In this document: positions 15,729 to 24,509 of the stretch, in pieces
Numbering within the stretch: position 1 is the stretch's first letter
How the letters are laid out: the number at the start of each line of letters is the position of its first letter
NCBI GenBank assembly: GCA_003574895.1
Contig: PJFB01000013.1
Location: 1 to 64,000 of the forward strand
Source of the DNA: Geobacter sp.
Lineage (GTDB): Bacteria > Desulfobacterota > Desulfuromonadia > Geobacterales > Pseudopelobacteraceae
Length of the DNA: 64,000 nt
Direction: 5' to 3'
Translations under genes and position numbers: made by a program
Notes under the pieces: model-generated
Told to the model about the DNA's origin: nothing
The model's input: only the letters and a program-made list of their open reading frames with translations
Databases searched by the model: none

Positions 15729-17258
15729 ATGGATGCAACTGTTTACAACGTGGTGAAACAGTTATCTGAAGCCATGATAGCAGGACAGCTCGATGTCAGA
15801 GGGGACTGCAGCTCGTTAAGCGGCGAGGAGGCCGAGACTGTCCGGCTTATCAATGACATGATCGACGCCATGGTTACACCGATGCGGCTTGCCGGGAACG
15901 CCCTGGACGAGATTGCCCATGGCAAGCTGCCGCCCTTTGTCATAGATGACTGCAAAGGCGAATACAACACCATAAAGCAGAACATCAACACGCTGTTGGC
16001 GATACTCTACGGGATGCACGGTGAAACCGAACACCTGATCAGCAGTGTCAGCAAGGGGAAACTGAAAACTCGCGGCAATGACTGGGATTACGAAGGGATC
16101 TGGAAAGAGCTGATCAGCGGCATGAATACAACCCTGGACGCGGTTATCGCACCTGTAAAAGAGGCGGGCGCGGTACTGGACAGGCTTGCCAATTATGACC
16201 TGAAAGCACGAATGAGCGGTAAATATCGCGGAGAACATGCCGCCATCAGAAAGGCAATGAACACTACCGCAGTGTCGCTGCACGAAGCGATTTCCCAGGT
16301 TTCAGAGACGGTGGGACTCGTGTCGGATGTGGGCCGCCAGATTTCCCGCATCAGCTCGATTGTCTCAAAGGGGGCCGAGGAGCAGAGCGTGCAACTGAAC
16401 GAAACATCCATGAGTCTTGCCACGCTTTCGGAGAGCGCAAGTCATAGCGTCAGCAGCACCGCTGCCGCGCACGGCAACGCGAAGCAGGCATCCGACGCCA
16501 TTTTAAAGGCAAAAGAATCGATGAACCGCATGGTCGCCTCCATGAACGACATCAGCGGAGCTGCCGATAAAACTTCTACCATCGCCCATGAAATCGACGG
16601 CATTGCCAAGGAAACAGGCTCATTGGCCGGCAGCGCAGTGGAGAAGGCCGCCAGAATGCGCATATCCGCGGGAGGTTTCGGTGTTGTTGCCCAGGAGATA
16701 CGCAAGCTCTCAAGGCAATGTACCGAAACCGCAACCGCCATGAAAGAATTCGAGAAAAAGATGGGGGCCGACCAACAGGAGGAGTTCGGAGAGTTGATTG
16801 CAAAACTGATGAACATCGCCCGTTTTTCCAACCTGCTGGGGGTCAATGCCGCTATTGAGGCAGCACACGTCGAAGGGGCGGGCAATGAATTCAAGATAAT
16901 GACCGACGAGATTCATAGCCTGGCGGTCCGTTCGGCCGATGCCGCCAACAAGACCACTACCCTTACCAACTCATCCTCTTCTCTTTCAAAGAGCGGCATG
17001 TTGCTCTCGCAAGAGATTGACAAGCAGCTGGAAGGCGCCGTGCAGGGAGCCCAGGCGCTCAGCGCATTTTCGGATGAAATTTCCGCCAGCATTCACGAAC
17101 AAACCGCGGGACTGGAGCAGATCAGCAAGACAGCATCGCAGATCAGCCTTGTTACGGATAAAAACGCCGAGGGAGCCGCCGAGTCCCTGGAAGCGGCCAA
17201 CAACCTTGAACAGCAGGTCGGAAAACTGACCAGGATGGTGAATCGCTTCAGCTTTTAA
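15729..17258 (+). CDS. Soluble methyl-accepting protein with poly-HAMP N-terminus
   Basis: A 509-residue chemoreceptor-like protein without membrane helices or a periplasmic domain. Residues about 10-190 contain four HAMP-like units (around GQLDVRG, GKLPPFV, GKLKTRG and YDLKARM), each with the Gly...long-helix pattern. The rest is the long antiparallel coiled coil of an MCP. Two tip-like segments occur in tandem: residues about 287-330 (IDGIAKETGSLAG...GGFGVVAQEIRKLS) and about 357-405 (ARFSNLLGVNAAIEAAHVEG...). The first keeps the second half of the consensus and the second keeps the first half. It starts at the base after the protease stop codon. With CheW at the other end of the operon, it probably reports hydrogenase or ferredoxin state to a cytoplasmic array. 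Cysteines at 27, 75 and 331 are possible redox contacts. Confidence 0.85.
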   Translation: MDATVYNVVKQLSEAMIAGQLDVRGDCSSLSGEEAETVRLINDMIDAMVTPMRLAGNALDEIAHGKLPPFVIDDCKGEYNTIKQNINTLLAILYGMHGETEHLISSVSKGKLKTRGNDWDYEGIWKELISGMNTTLDAVIAPVKEAGAVLDRLANYDLKARMSGKYRGEHAAIRKAMNTTAVSLHEAISQVSETVGLVSDVGRQISRISSIVSKGAEEQSVQLNETSMSLATLSESASHSVSSTAAAHGNAKQASDAILKAKESMNRMVASMNDISGAADKTSTIAHEIDGIAKETGSLAGSAVEKAARMRISAGGFGVVAQEIRKLSRQCTETATAMKEFEKKMGADQQEEFGELIAKLMNIARFSNLLGVNAAIEAAHVEGAGNEFKIMTDEIHSLAVRSADAANKTTTLTNSSSSLSKSGMLLSQEIDKQLEGAVQGAQALSAFSDEISASIHEQTAGLEQISKTASQISLVTDKNAEGAAESLEAANNLEQQVGKLTRMVNRFSF

Positions 17259-17395
17259 CCTACAAAAAACATTTCCCCCCAAAAGTCCCCCTCCCCCCTG
17301 GCTGATAAGTTAGGGGGGAAGTTGCCACGTTTCAGCCAATTGCAGCTTTCCTGCCACCTAAACCCTCCCGTCAAGAGAGTGGGAGCATATTCGTT

Positions 17396-20300
17396 TCAGT
17401 CTGGCGATGGATTGTCTACAGGTGGCAACGGACCATCTATAGACGATGGGTCTTGAATAAGACTATCTCCCGAAGTAGATGACCGTATAAACAAACCGTC
17501 AGCAATTATACCGCCGCTCAAAATTGTGAGAACACCATTCAGGGTCGTGCCACCAGTTCGCGTGCTGTAATCATCGGAATAACCGCCTCTCAAAGTAAAG
17601 ACGACATCACGGTTGAGAGTCAGGTCCTCTTCGAATATCAGATCCTTAGCCTCTATAACCCCATTAGCAGCGATATCGTTATAGGCATTGGTAAGCGTGC
17701 CATAATTGACATTATCAATTCTGGCGTTGGGTATTACTGAAAAAGCGGCAGTAGCTGTTTTGTCAGAATCCATTGTGACAACACAGTCACTCGCAGTGTG
17801 ATTACATGCACCGGTCCAGCCATCGAAAGATGATCCTGCTGAAGTGGTAGACATAAGAGTTACTGAAGTATTTGGGCTATAGTTGGCAGTGCCGACGTTG
17901 TCAATCCAGTTCAAAATCCCGACATTTGCTGTGATATCGCCGGTGCCGATGCCTAGCTTGGTTACACTCAGTACAGGGTTGGATGTGAATATGGCGGAAA
18001 CCGCTTGGTTTGAGTTCATTATAATGACGCATTGCCCCGAAATGTTTGTGCAGGCACCGCTCCAACCGGCGAAATATGACTCTGCTGATTCGGTTGGTGT
18101 AAGGGTTACAGAAGTGTTGGTGGCGTAGCTGGCAGTCCCGACATTGCCATTCCAAATCACTGTTCCGATATCTGCTGTAACAACACCAGTACCGGTGCCC
18201 AATTTGGTTATGGTGAGCGTTGGCAATACGGCCGTAGCGTATAATGTTACCGTGAACGTCGGTGTTGCTGGGTCATTGGATGGGATAGATATTGAAGCGT
18301 ACTTTGACCCGACTGAAGCAGGGGTAAATGCCGCCTGAATCGTGCAACTTGCCGCAGCAGCAAGGGTCTGGCCCGAACAGTTATCAGCTGTGATAGTTAA
18401 TTCGGATACGTCTGCACCGCCAAGCGTAATTGCACCAAGAACGAGGCTGCCAGTTCCATTATTCCTAACAGTGATAACCTGTTCGGGAGAAAGTTGGTTC
18501 ACATAGATATTGTTGAAGTTAACGGATGTCGGTGATACCGCGACAACTGGAATGTTGACGACCTTTGCCACCAACTTGCCGTTCAACAGAATGTAGTCCG
18601 TGAGAAGTGCCCCATTACTTTCTGTCTCGCTGATGACGTTTCCACCTTGGTCATAATGATACACGGTTGTTTTGCCGTTTGCTGTCTTGGTCACGCGCAT
18701 TCCGTCGCCGTCATACCCATAGTTGGCAAGTGTTATACCTCCGCTCGAAACGCTGGTCAGGCTGTCATAGGCATTGTAACCAAAGGTGTAGCTTGTACCA
18801 CCCCAAGTGCCGGTAAGCAGGGAACCATTACCATTGTATGAATATGATGCAGGTTCATTGCCGGTAGCCGAATCGAGACGGTTATTACTGTTACTTTCAT
18901 TGTAGTTATAGGTTGTGGCGTTAGTGCCGATCTTTTTTGTCTTACGGTTCCCTACGTCATCATATTCAAATACCCCATTCCCCCATGCACCGTTAAATAT
19001 CGTAAGTCGGCTTAAATCATCGTAATCAAGTCCCTGAGGACTGCCAACATTGCTGGTAAATACTTTTGTGTTACCACGGGAATCATACTCGTAATGGGCT
19101 GTCAATGCTGAACCTGATGTACCAACAGTAATATCTTTAATGAGTTGTCTGTTGTAGTAAGTAGGGGTGGTTATCAGATTATTATTAAATGTGTAGGACT
19201 TTGGAAGACCAGCAGAGACTCCCAAATACTCTGATGTATAATATTCAACATTTTTCACAAAGTTGGTAATTGAACTTACTTGGTCTTTAGTACTTATAAC
19301 GTAGTCTACGACTCTACCTGACGGGTAAGTGATTTTGTCTATTATGTCATTTCCAGTATATTCGTACTTGGTTAAGTAACTTTTACCAGCTATGTTTTCT
19401 GTTTTAGTTTCCAGTCGATTTGTTGCATCGTAAGCATAGTCTATATGTGCATCGCTGGTTGAAAGCAACTTCCTGTTGTTCGCATTGTCATAATCGAAAT
19501 CTATAATTTCATCACTTTTACTGATTTTCTTGAGTCGATCGATTTCGTCATAGGTATAGGTTGCCGTACCCGACGCATCCAACCTCTGTTTCAAGTTGCC
19601 GACATTATCCCTTACATACGTAATGGTGCCCGTTTCAGGGTTGGTTTCAGAAACCAGGAAAGCAGGTTTGGTAAGATCCAAGGTGAGATTTTTATACAAA
19701 CCGTAGGTATAGCTGCGAGTCACACTGCCACTTGTCATGACCTGACTTGTTTTGGTAAGCTTACCGAGAATATTTCTGGAGTATGTTGTTGTTTTAGAAT
19801 TCTGGTCTTTGACGGTCATGAGGTACTTTTCGTCTGGATTGCCAAATGCGGTATATGTGAGATAGTACGATTTACTATTCTTGTCCGTTACTTTTGTTGT
19901 CGTCGTGCTGCTGACAGCATTATAATCATATGACTCGCTGAAACTGTCCTTATCCGTAACTTTGGTTGGCCTGCCAAAGAAATCGTATTCGGTCTTGTCA
20001 CCAATGTTCGAATTTGTATAGTCTTTAACGCCATATGCCTTGTAGGCTGTTGTTGTAGTAATGCTTTTTGAATTAGTGCTGCTAGTCTGGCGTCCAAATC
20101 CGTCGAAGTAAAATGTTGTAACAAACTGGCCACGAGTCTCTGTCTTTGTGGAATTGTCTGAAGAATAATCGATATTAGTAATGTTAGACGGTGAGCCGGA
20201 AACAGGTGGCGTGATTTTTCTTAAGCGTAGATTTTTGTCATATTCGTAGCTTGTTTTGAATAGTGTGCCTCTGCCGTCGGTCTCGTTCTTGACGGTACCA

Positions 20301-22153
20301 TCTATGTTTATTTCACGTTTAATCGAAAATGGTGTCGGCAATGAATTTGTTTCCTTGGATATTTTGCCGTTTGACCATTCATAGGTCATGCTGTGACCGT
20401 TGGCATCGGTAACCTTTTTGAGATTACCGCCATTGGGTCCATACTGGTTGTAGATGATGTCATCCTTTGGGTAATATTCGTAGCCGGTTGTTACTCCGTT
20501 TATGTTTGTATTTGTCACGTTGATGCAATCGGAAGGATTGCCATAGGTCCAACTGGACGACGAGGTCCCGGTAAATACGTTACTTGTATTACTTACAATG
20601 GTTTCTGTTGCCACTTTACCTTTGACGATATTGAGAGAAGTGTTCGTGCAATAAGTTAAAGTCTTCGTTCTCTTTGCGTCGCCTGTTTCAACAATTGTTT
20701 GCGGGTCGCCATATGCGTTGAAATCGCTGAAAGCATTGAAATAGGTTTTACCATCTCTTGTGCTGTTATTTGTAATCATAAAGGGGGGATACACCTTGGT
20801 ATCGGAGATAACAAAGCCGTTGCAGCCCCAGGTTATATTGCTTATCGGTATATCCGACAATGCCGCTGCCGGTTTATCCCAGTCAAATGTCTCGGACGAG
20901 GTTACGCCATTGTAATTGACCGTCTTGCTGATCGGCAGGCCAACTTTCCAAAGATTGTTACTGCCCGTGTTACCCCATCCATAATAAGTATAGGTTTCCG
21001 TTACACTATTTGGTGCCGTGACGGTCGTGATATCTCCTTTCGACCCACCTGAATTGTAATTGTACGTCCAGTTGCCACCTAATACTCCTCTAATACTCTG
21101 GGTATCTTTCTTCGAGATAACTCTGAAAGCGACACTACAGCCGCCAACATTGAAAAATTTGTCTTCGTAAGTGTATTTGATTTTTCCACCAGCGGGAAAT
21201 GTGATGTCAGACAATTCATTTGTCGTGTCATAGTCATATTGCCAAGGATTGCCGACCGGCAAAACGACTTTGTTCACGAAGTAATAAGACCCCACGGTTT
21301 TGTATTCATAGGAAACGCTTCTCAAATCAGCGCCAGTACCGGTTGATATCGATTGGAGCATGAAAGTGGTTGGGTTATAGGTGAAGGTGACTACGCGGCC
21401 CAAGGAATCGGTTATGGTCTTGATGGTCGAGTCGGAGTAGGTTCTGTTGTAAGTGATTACTATGTTGGCAGTTTGGGCCGCATTAGTAATGGAGACTACT
21501 TGTGCCACGTTCGTTATGTTTTGGTTTGTGATGTTAGATGTTCGATACCCAGCGGTATAATTGGTAACCACATAGACCGTACCATCGGGAGCTGTTATCT
21601 CCCAATCGCAGTGATTGTTGGTATCGTAAATTCTGAGAGTCTTCAGCTTCCAGAAATCCTTGCTTACCATGTGTATTCTATCATTTGGAACTGGGTAAAA
21701 AATCTGCTTGGTCCCGTCAGGCAACTCAAATATGGGATTGTTACCCCACGTCATAGTCAGTGGGTAATTGACATCAGCCATGTTTGGTGGACTGCGCAAA
21801 ATACCCATATGCATTGACCAGCCTGGCCCAAGAGGACTTTTGTCGTATCCTCCTACGAATGCTGGGAAGGAGTAATCTCTGCGGCCATATATCAGACTGT
21901 TATAGGAGCGATTGAGGGTCACGTCCAAGCCGCCTTTGCCAGGCAAATGCAGGTCGGTATGAACAATCAGCATGTTGCCTGAGAATGGGTCGATATGTTC
22001 GGTGATATTATCGTAGGTAGGAGCGCCGAGTTTTCCGCGACGGTCATAGAAAGGGTCGGTATCGAAGTCGGCAAAGGCGGAATTGGCTATCAAAACCACA
22101 ACAAGCAAACTGATCGTTATGATGCCACGTGTATTCAAATCAGTGCTGAACAT
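17396..22153 (-). CDS. Large secreted YD-repeat (Rhs-like) exoprotein
   Basis: A 1585-residue exported protein. A signal peptide (to about residue 28) is followed by an Rhs N-terminal region (HIDPFSGNMLIVHTDLHLPG) and a long array of YD repeats to about residue 1190. It lacks the Rhs core motif and toxin tip normally at the end. The array ends in HYDQGGNVISETESNG, and then come a HYDIN/choice-of-anchor-D-like Ig domain, two InlB-B-type repeats (each with a paired-Cys WxGAC segment) and a C-terminal module with LRGGY that recurs in two other proteins of this window. It therefore looks like a YD-repeat shell turned into a surface adhesin. The two mini-Rhs genes upstream carry the missing core. 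The segment around its start is duplicated near 24.1 kb. Confidence 0.85.
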   Translation of the reverse strand: MFSTDLNTRGIITISLLVVVLIANSAFADFDTDPFYDRRGKLGAPTYDNITEHIDPFSGNMLIVHTDLHLPGKGGLDVTLNRSYNSLIYGRRDYSFPAFVGGYDKSPLGPGWSMHMGILRSPPNMADVNYPLTMTWGNNPIFELPDGTKQIFYPVPNDRIHMVSKDFWKLKTLRIYDTNNHCDWEITAPDGTVYVVTNYTAGYRTSNITNQNITNVAQVVSITNAAQTANIVITYNRTYSDSTIKTITDSLGRVVTFTYNPTTFMLQSISTGTGADLRSVSYEYKTVGSYYFVNKVVLPVGNPWQYDYDTTNELSDITFPAGGKIKYTYEDKFFNVGGCSVAFRVISKKDTQSIRGVLGGNWTYNYNSGGSKGDITTVTAPNSVTETYTYYGWGNTGSNNLWKVGLPISKTVNYNGVTSSETFDWDKPAAALSDIPISNITWGCNGFVISDTKVYPPFMITNNSTRDGKTYFNAFSDFNAYGDPQTIVETGDAKRTKTLTYCTNTSLNIVKGKVATETIVSNTSNVFTGTSSSSWTYGNPSDCINVTNTNINGVTTGYEYYPKDDIIYNQYGPNGGNLKKVTDANGHSMTYEWSNGKISKETNSLPTPFSIKREINIDGTVKNETDGRGTLFKTSYEYDKNLRLRKITPPVSGSPSNITNIDYSSDNSTKTETRGQFVTTFYFDGFGRQTSSTNSKSITTTTAYKAYGVKDYTNSNIGDKTEYDFFGRPTKVTDKDSFSESYDYNAVSSTTTTKVTDKNSKSYYLTYTAFGNPDEKYLMTVKDQNSKTTTYSRNILGKLTKTSQVMTSGSVTRSYTYGLYKNLTLDLTKPAFLVSETNPETGTITYVRDNVGNLKQRLDASGTATYTYDEIDRLKKISKSDEIIDFDYDNANNRKLLSTSDAHIDYAYDATNRLETKTENIAGKSYLTKYEYTGNDIIDKITYPSGRVVDYVISTKDQVSSITNFVKNVEYYTSEYLGVSAGLPKSYTFNNNLITTPTYYNRQLIKDITVGTSGSALTAHYEYDSRGNTKVFTSNVGSPQGLDYDDLSRLTIFNGAWGNGVFEYDDVGNRKTKKIGTNATTYNYNESNSNNRLDSATGNEPASYSYNGNGSLLTGTWGGTSYTFGYNAYDSLTSVSSGGITLANYGYDGDGMRVTKTANGKTTVYHYDQGGNVISETESNGALLTDYILLNGKLVAKVVNIPVVAVSPTSVNFNNIYVNQLSPEQVITVRNNGTGSLVLGAITLGGADVSELTITADNCSGQTLAAAASCTIQAAFTPASVGSKYASISIPSNDPATPTFTVTLYATAVLPTLTITKLGTGTGVVTADIGTVIWNGNVGTASYATNTSVTLTPTESAESYFAGWSGACTNISGQCVIIMNSNQAVSAIFTSNPVLSVTKLGIGTGDITANVGILNWIDNVGTANYSPNTSVTLMSTTSAGSSFDGWTGACNHTASDCVVTMDSDKTATAAFSVIPNARIDNVNYGTLTNAYNDIAANGVIEAKDLIFEEDLTLNRDVVFTLRGGYSDDYSTRTGGTTLNGVLTILSGGIIADGLFIRSSTSGDSLIQDPSSIDGPLPPVDNPSPD

Positions 22154-22253
22154 TTACCCTCCGAAAGTGTTTAAACTTGCCAGATTTACATTACTCCATG
22201 GATTAATCCGGGATTAATGCGAAATAGACTGTATTCGAGGTTTCTGCTTGATA
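22081..22253 (-). repeat. Duplicated Rhs leader segment, copy 1
   Basis: This 173-base block is nearly identical to 24048-24220. It includes the first ~24 codons of the YD-repeat gene, its upstream region and the immunity gene relic. A few substitutions separate the copies. Confidence 0.85.
22203..22253 (-). pseudogene. Relic of the Imm40-like immunity gene 3' end
   Basis: Read on the minus strand, 17 codons ending YQAETSNTVYFALIPD and stop match the last residues of the Imm40-like gene at 24170-24505 (YQVETSNTVYFALIPE). The frame is intact and the third-base changes are partly silent. It sits just upstream of the large YD-repeat gene and shows that a copy of that immunity gene once preceded it. 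Confidence 0.8.
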
Positions 22254-22328
22254 GGCGCTTAGCGCCTAAATGGTCTGGCCCTAGGTCAGAAAAGGCGGAA
22301 TCCATTCTATATTTACGTATGATATATG

Positions 22329-22559
22329 TTACAACTTTACAAAACGCAGGTGATTGACTAAGGAATAATCTTCACCACCTTGTTTAATTTCTGACAACTC
22401 ATTTCCAGCCCAAGCTGGAGTCATAAAATGTATGTGATCTTTCTTGTTGCGTAAGTACAAAAGCTTTTCTAACAATATTTCGAGACCTTGTTCATCACAG
22501 CATATAGCAACCTCTGCAATGGCAACGCCTTTGGCTCCCTTAATTTCTACTGTAATCAT
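22329..22559 (-). CDS. Imm32-like immunity protein
   Basis: A 76-residue cytoplasmic protein, probably the antidote to the toxin encoded directly upstream. The ATG at 22559 has GGGAGA seven bases upstream and follows the toxin stop by four bases; a longer frame upstream overlaps the toxin gene. Segments MITVEIKG, IAEVAICCDEQGLEILLEKL, DHIHFMTPAWAGNEL and NHLRFVKL resemble the Imm32 immunity family as remembered. Family assignment is tentative; the immunity role is supported mainly by position, size and the base composition shared with the toxin tip. Confidence 0.65.
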   Translation of the reverse strand: MITVEIKGAKGVAIAEVAICCDEQGLEILLEKLLYLRNKKDHIHFMTPAWAGNELSEIKQGGEDYSLVNHLRFVKL

Positions 22560-22563
22560 AAAT

Positions 22564-23454
22564 TCAGTCTCCCATTGATAGCTTTTTTTTCTGTAAAGAT
22601 CCGTTATAAGACTTAACTCGATTGACATCTACATGTGGAGATTCTCCAAAACTATTAGATTCATCTATGTGATATGAACGACCAGTTTTAGGATTCACAT
22701 ATCCGCCCAATCCATTCTGCGGCTCAGGCCCTCTTGGTTCAAATCCTTTTGCTCGCAACATTGCATCTATTTCAGAAGATGTTTTTCCTTTGAACGGGCT
22801 ACCTAATCCTTTTTCAACTGACGCAGGATTCTTAACTGATGTTACAGGAACACTTGATAGTGCCACCCCAAGTTGTTCTACACGCTCAAACCCTGTAAAT
22901 TCATTTCCTCTAAAATCGTAACCAGTCAACGCTGCATTCAATCGGCTTGCTCCTATTGCCTCTCCAAACCGTATGAAAGCCTCGCTGGATACAACTTTTG
23001 ACATTAATTCTCTAAGGACGGGCTCCTTTCCATCCGGGTCAATATATCTATACGGATTATTCATTCCATAGGCATAAACATTCAACCGCTGAGGATTAAG
23101 CAGCAGCCTCTCATTGGTCTTACCGGTCATAGGGTCTACTGCCTTCACCGGATCGACAGCGGTAAATCTCCCAATCTTTGCATCCTCATATCTGGCACCG
23201 AAATAGGAAAGACCAGTTTCCTCGTCCTTCTCCTTGCCGACAAAACGCTTGTCATTGGCAGCAGACCCGGTAACCGCGTACTCTTCTCCAAAGGGTTTAT
23301 AATCTGCCTTCCAGACAACACTGCCATTGGAATCGGTCATCGACAACGGTGTCCCTGCCGGATCGGTATGGTAGAAAAATACCTGTTCAGATGCGAATCC
23401 TGTCGATGAGAAGCAGAAAAACAACAACATGGTTTGAATGGCTCGAAGGGTCAC
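22564..23454 (-). CDS. Secreted mini-Rhs toxin (core plus variable C-terminal tip)
   Basis: A 296-residue protein starting at a GTG with GGGAGG just upstream. Residues 1-21 are a signal peptide (cleavage near GFA-SE). Residues about 25-140 are a single Rhs-associated core (HTDPAGTPLSMTD, GLSYFGARYED, GRFTAVDP, LNVYAYGMNNPYRYIDPDG). Everything after this differs from the sister protein at 24510-25401 and ends in a compact domain with GLGGYVNPKTGRSYHID and PHVDVNR, reminiscent of polymorphic nuclease toxin tips. No long YD-repeat shell is present, so it exports a bare core and tip. The downstream 76-residue gene is the presumed immunity partner. Toxicity and target are inferred from architecture only. 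Confidence 0.8.
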   Translation of the reverse strand: MTLRAIQTMLLFFCFSSTGFASEQVFFYHTDPAGTPLSMTDSNGSVVWKADYKPFGEEYAVTGSAANDKRFVGKEKDEETGLSYFGARYEDAKIGRFTAVDPVKAVDPMTGKTNERLLLNPQRLNVYAYGMNNPYRYIDPDGKEPVLRELMSKVVSSEAFIRFGEAIGASRLNAALTGYDFRGNEFTGFERVEQLGVALSSVPVTSVKNPASVEKGLGSPFKGKTSSEIDAMLRAKGFEPRGPEPQNGLGGYVNPKTGRSYHIDESNSFGESPHVDVNRVKSYNGSLQKKKLSMGD

Positions 23455-23589
23455 GGTGCCTCCCTGGAATAATATCAACTCACGCGTCCATATAAATACA
23501 TTAAGTTGCGAGAGCAACCTGTCACCAGTAAACATTAAGATCAACCGTTGTTTTGTGTGTTTTTTACAATGCCATACTGTGCGGTTGAA

Positions 23590-24036
23590 TTATCTACTAA
23601 CATTTACTTGTATTTTGTTTATATCGTAGGTATTGATGTTTCCGGGAAAGACCCAATAGACCTTTTTTGTTGAATGACCATTAGGTGTCAATACTTCTTT
23701 GTTTATTATTATGTCTGCTACGCTATCGATATAAATTTTGCTACTAATACTACTGCCTAATAATAGTTTGTAATCTTCTATGTTGAATATTACGGGTTTT
23801 GTAGTCAAGTTTTTAACATCAATAACCCCATATATAAATGTTTGTAAGTTGCTAGTTAAATTAAGTTGTTTAACCTCATCTAAGTTATATGTCTTTGTTT
23901 GTACTTTATTGATATTACATGTCACTCTAATACCATTATCATTTACTTGAGATTTGTGATTAATAGTTTTAGTTTGTGTGCAAGCAACAGATGATATAAC
24001 AATACTTATCATGGCCGTAACTAATAGTATTTTCAT
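23590..24036 (-). CDS. Putative lipoprotein of unknown function
   Basis: A 148-residue protein with a lipoprotein signal (MKILLVTAMISIVISSVAC; lipobox SVAC at about residue 19). The rest is rich in Asn, Ile, Lys and Thr and is predicted to be beta-rich. It is clearly more AT-rich than the surrounding metabolic genes, a sign of recent transfer together with the toxin cassettes. It lies between the two mini-Rhs units. It could be a second immunity or accessory protein acting in the periplasm, but no family was recognised. Confidence 0.65.
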   Translation of the reverse strand: MKILLVTAMISIVISSVACTQTKTINHKSQVNDNGIRVTCNINKVQTKTYNLDEVKQLNLTSNLQTFIYGVIDVKNLTTKPVIFNIEDYKLLLGSSISSKIYIDSVADIIINKEVLTPNGHSTKKVYWVFPGNINTYDINKIQVNVSR

Positions 24037-24047
24037 GTTATTACTTT

Positions 24048-24220
24048 AATTGGTTATCAAAATCACAATAAGCAAACTGATCGTTATGATGCCACGTGTA
24101 TTCAAATCAGAGCTGAACATTAACCCTCCGAAAGTGTTTAAACTTGCCAGATTTACATTACTCCATGGATTACTCCGGGATTAATGCGAAATAGACTGTA
24201 TTTGAGGTTTCTACTTGATA
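24048..24220 (-). repeat. Duplicated Rhs leader segment, copy 2
   Basis: This second copy of the block at 22081-22253 includes a truncated start of the YD-repeat gene (about 24 codons from 24119), now cut off, and the end of the intact Imm40-like gene. It marks an old recombination junction. Confidence 0.85.
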
Positions 24221-24505
24221 GTTGATGATATATTGTCTGGCCACATCAATACTTCTCGTCACATAATCTGAATTCAATTCTCCCTCTATTTGATCACAAT
24301 ACCAATTGTCGTAATTTGAATGAAATGTTTCACCATTTTTATGGTAAACATCTCCGCCAAGTATTGGAACTTGTATTTCAAGCAGTTTATCAAGAACTAA
24401 AAGAGCATCTTCTTTGGTTAATGCCCAATTATTTATTCCTATTTGAAAAAGAGGTTGACCACAACTTAAAACAGTGTCTATTTTTTCTGACCATATAACT
24501 TTCAT
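24170..24505 (-). CDS. Imm40-like immunity protein
   Basis: A 111-residue cytoplasmic protein. The ATG at 24505 has AAGGAG a few bases upstream and lies four bases after the toxin frame stop. The segments WALTKEDALLVLDKL, ILGGDVYHKNG, NYDNWYCDQIEGE and RSIDVARQYIINY match the Imm40 family as remembered. It should neutralise the tip of the adjacent mini-Rhs protein, which is now frameshifted. Its last codons are duplicated as a relic at 22203-22253. Confidence 0.7.
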   Translation of the reverse strand: MKVIWSEKIDTVLSCGQPLFQIGINNWALTKEDALLVLDKLLEIQVPILGGDVYHKNGETFHSNYDNWYCDQIEGELNSDYVTRSIDVARQYIINYQVETSNTVYFALIPE

Positions 24506-24509
24506 ATGC

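Noticed and set aside
17290-17330. C-run/G-run hairpin after the MCP gene as a terminator
   Set aside because: The stem is mainly C/G homopolymer and no T-tract follows on either strand, so termination cannot be supported.
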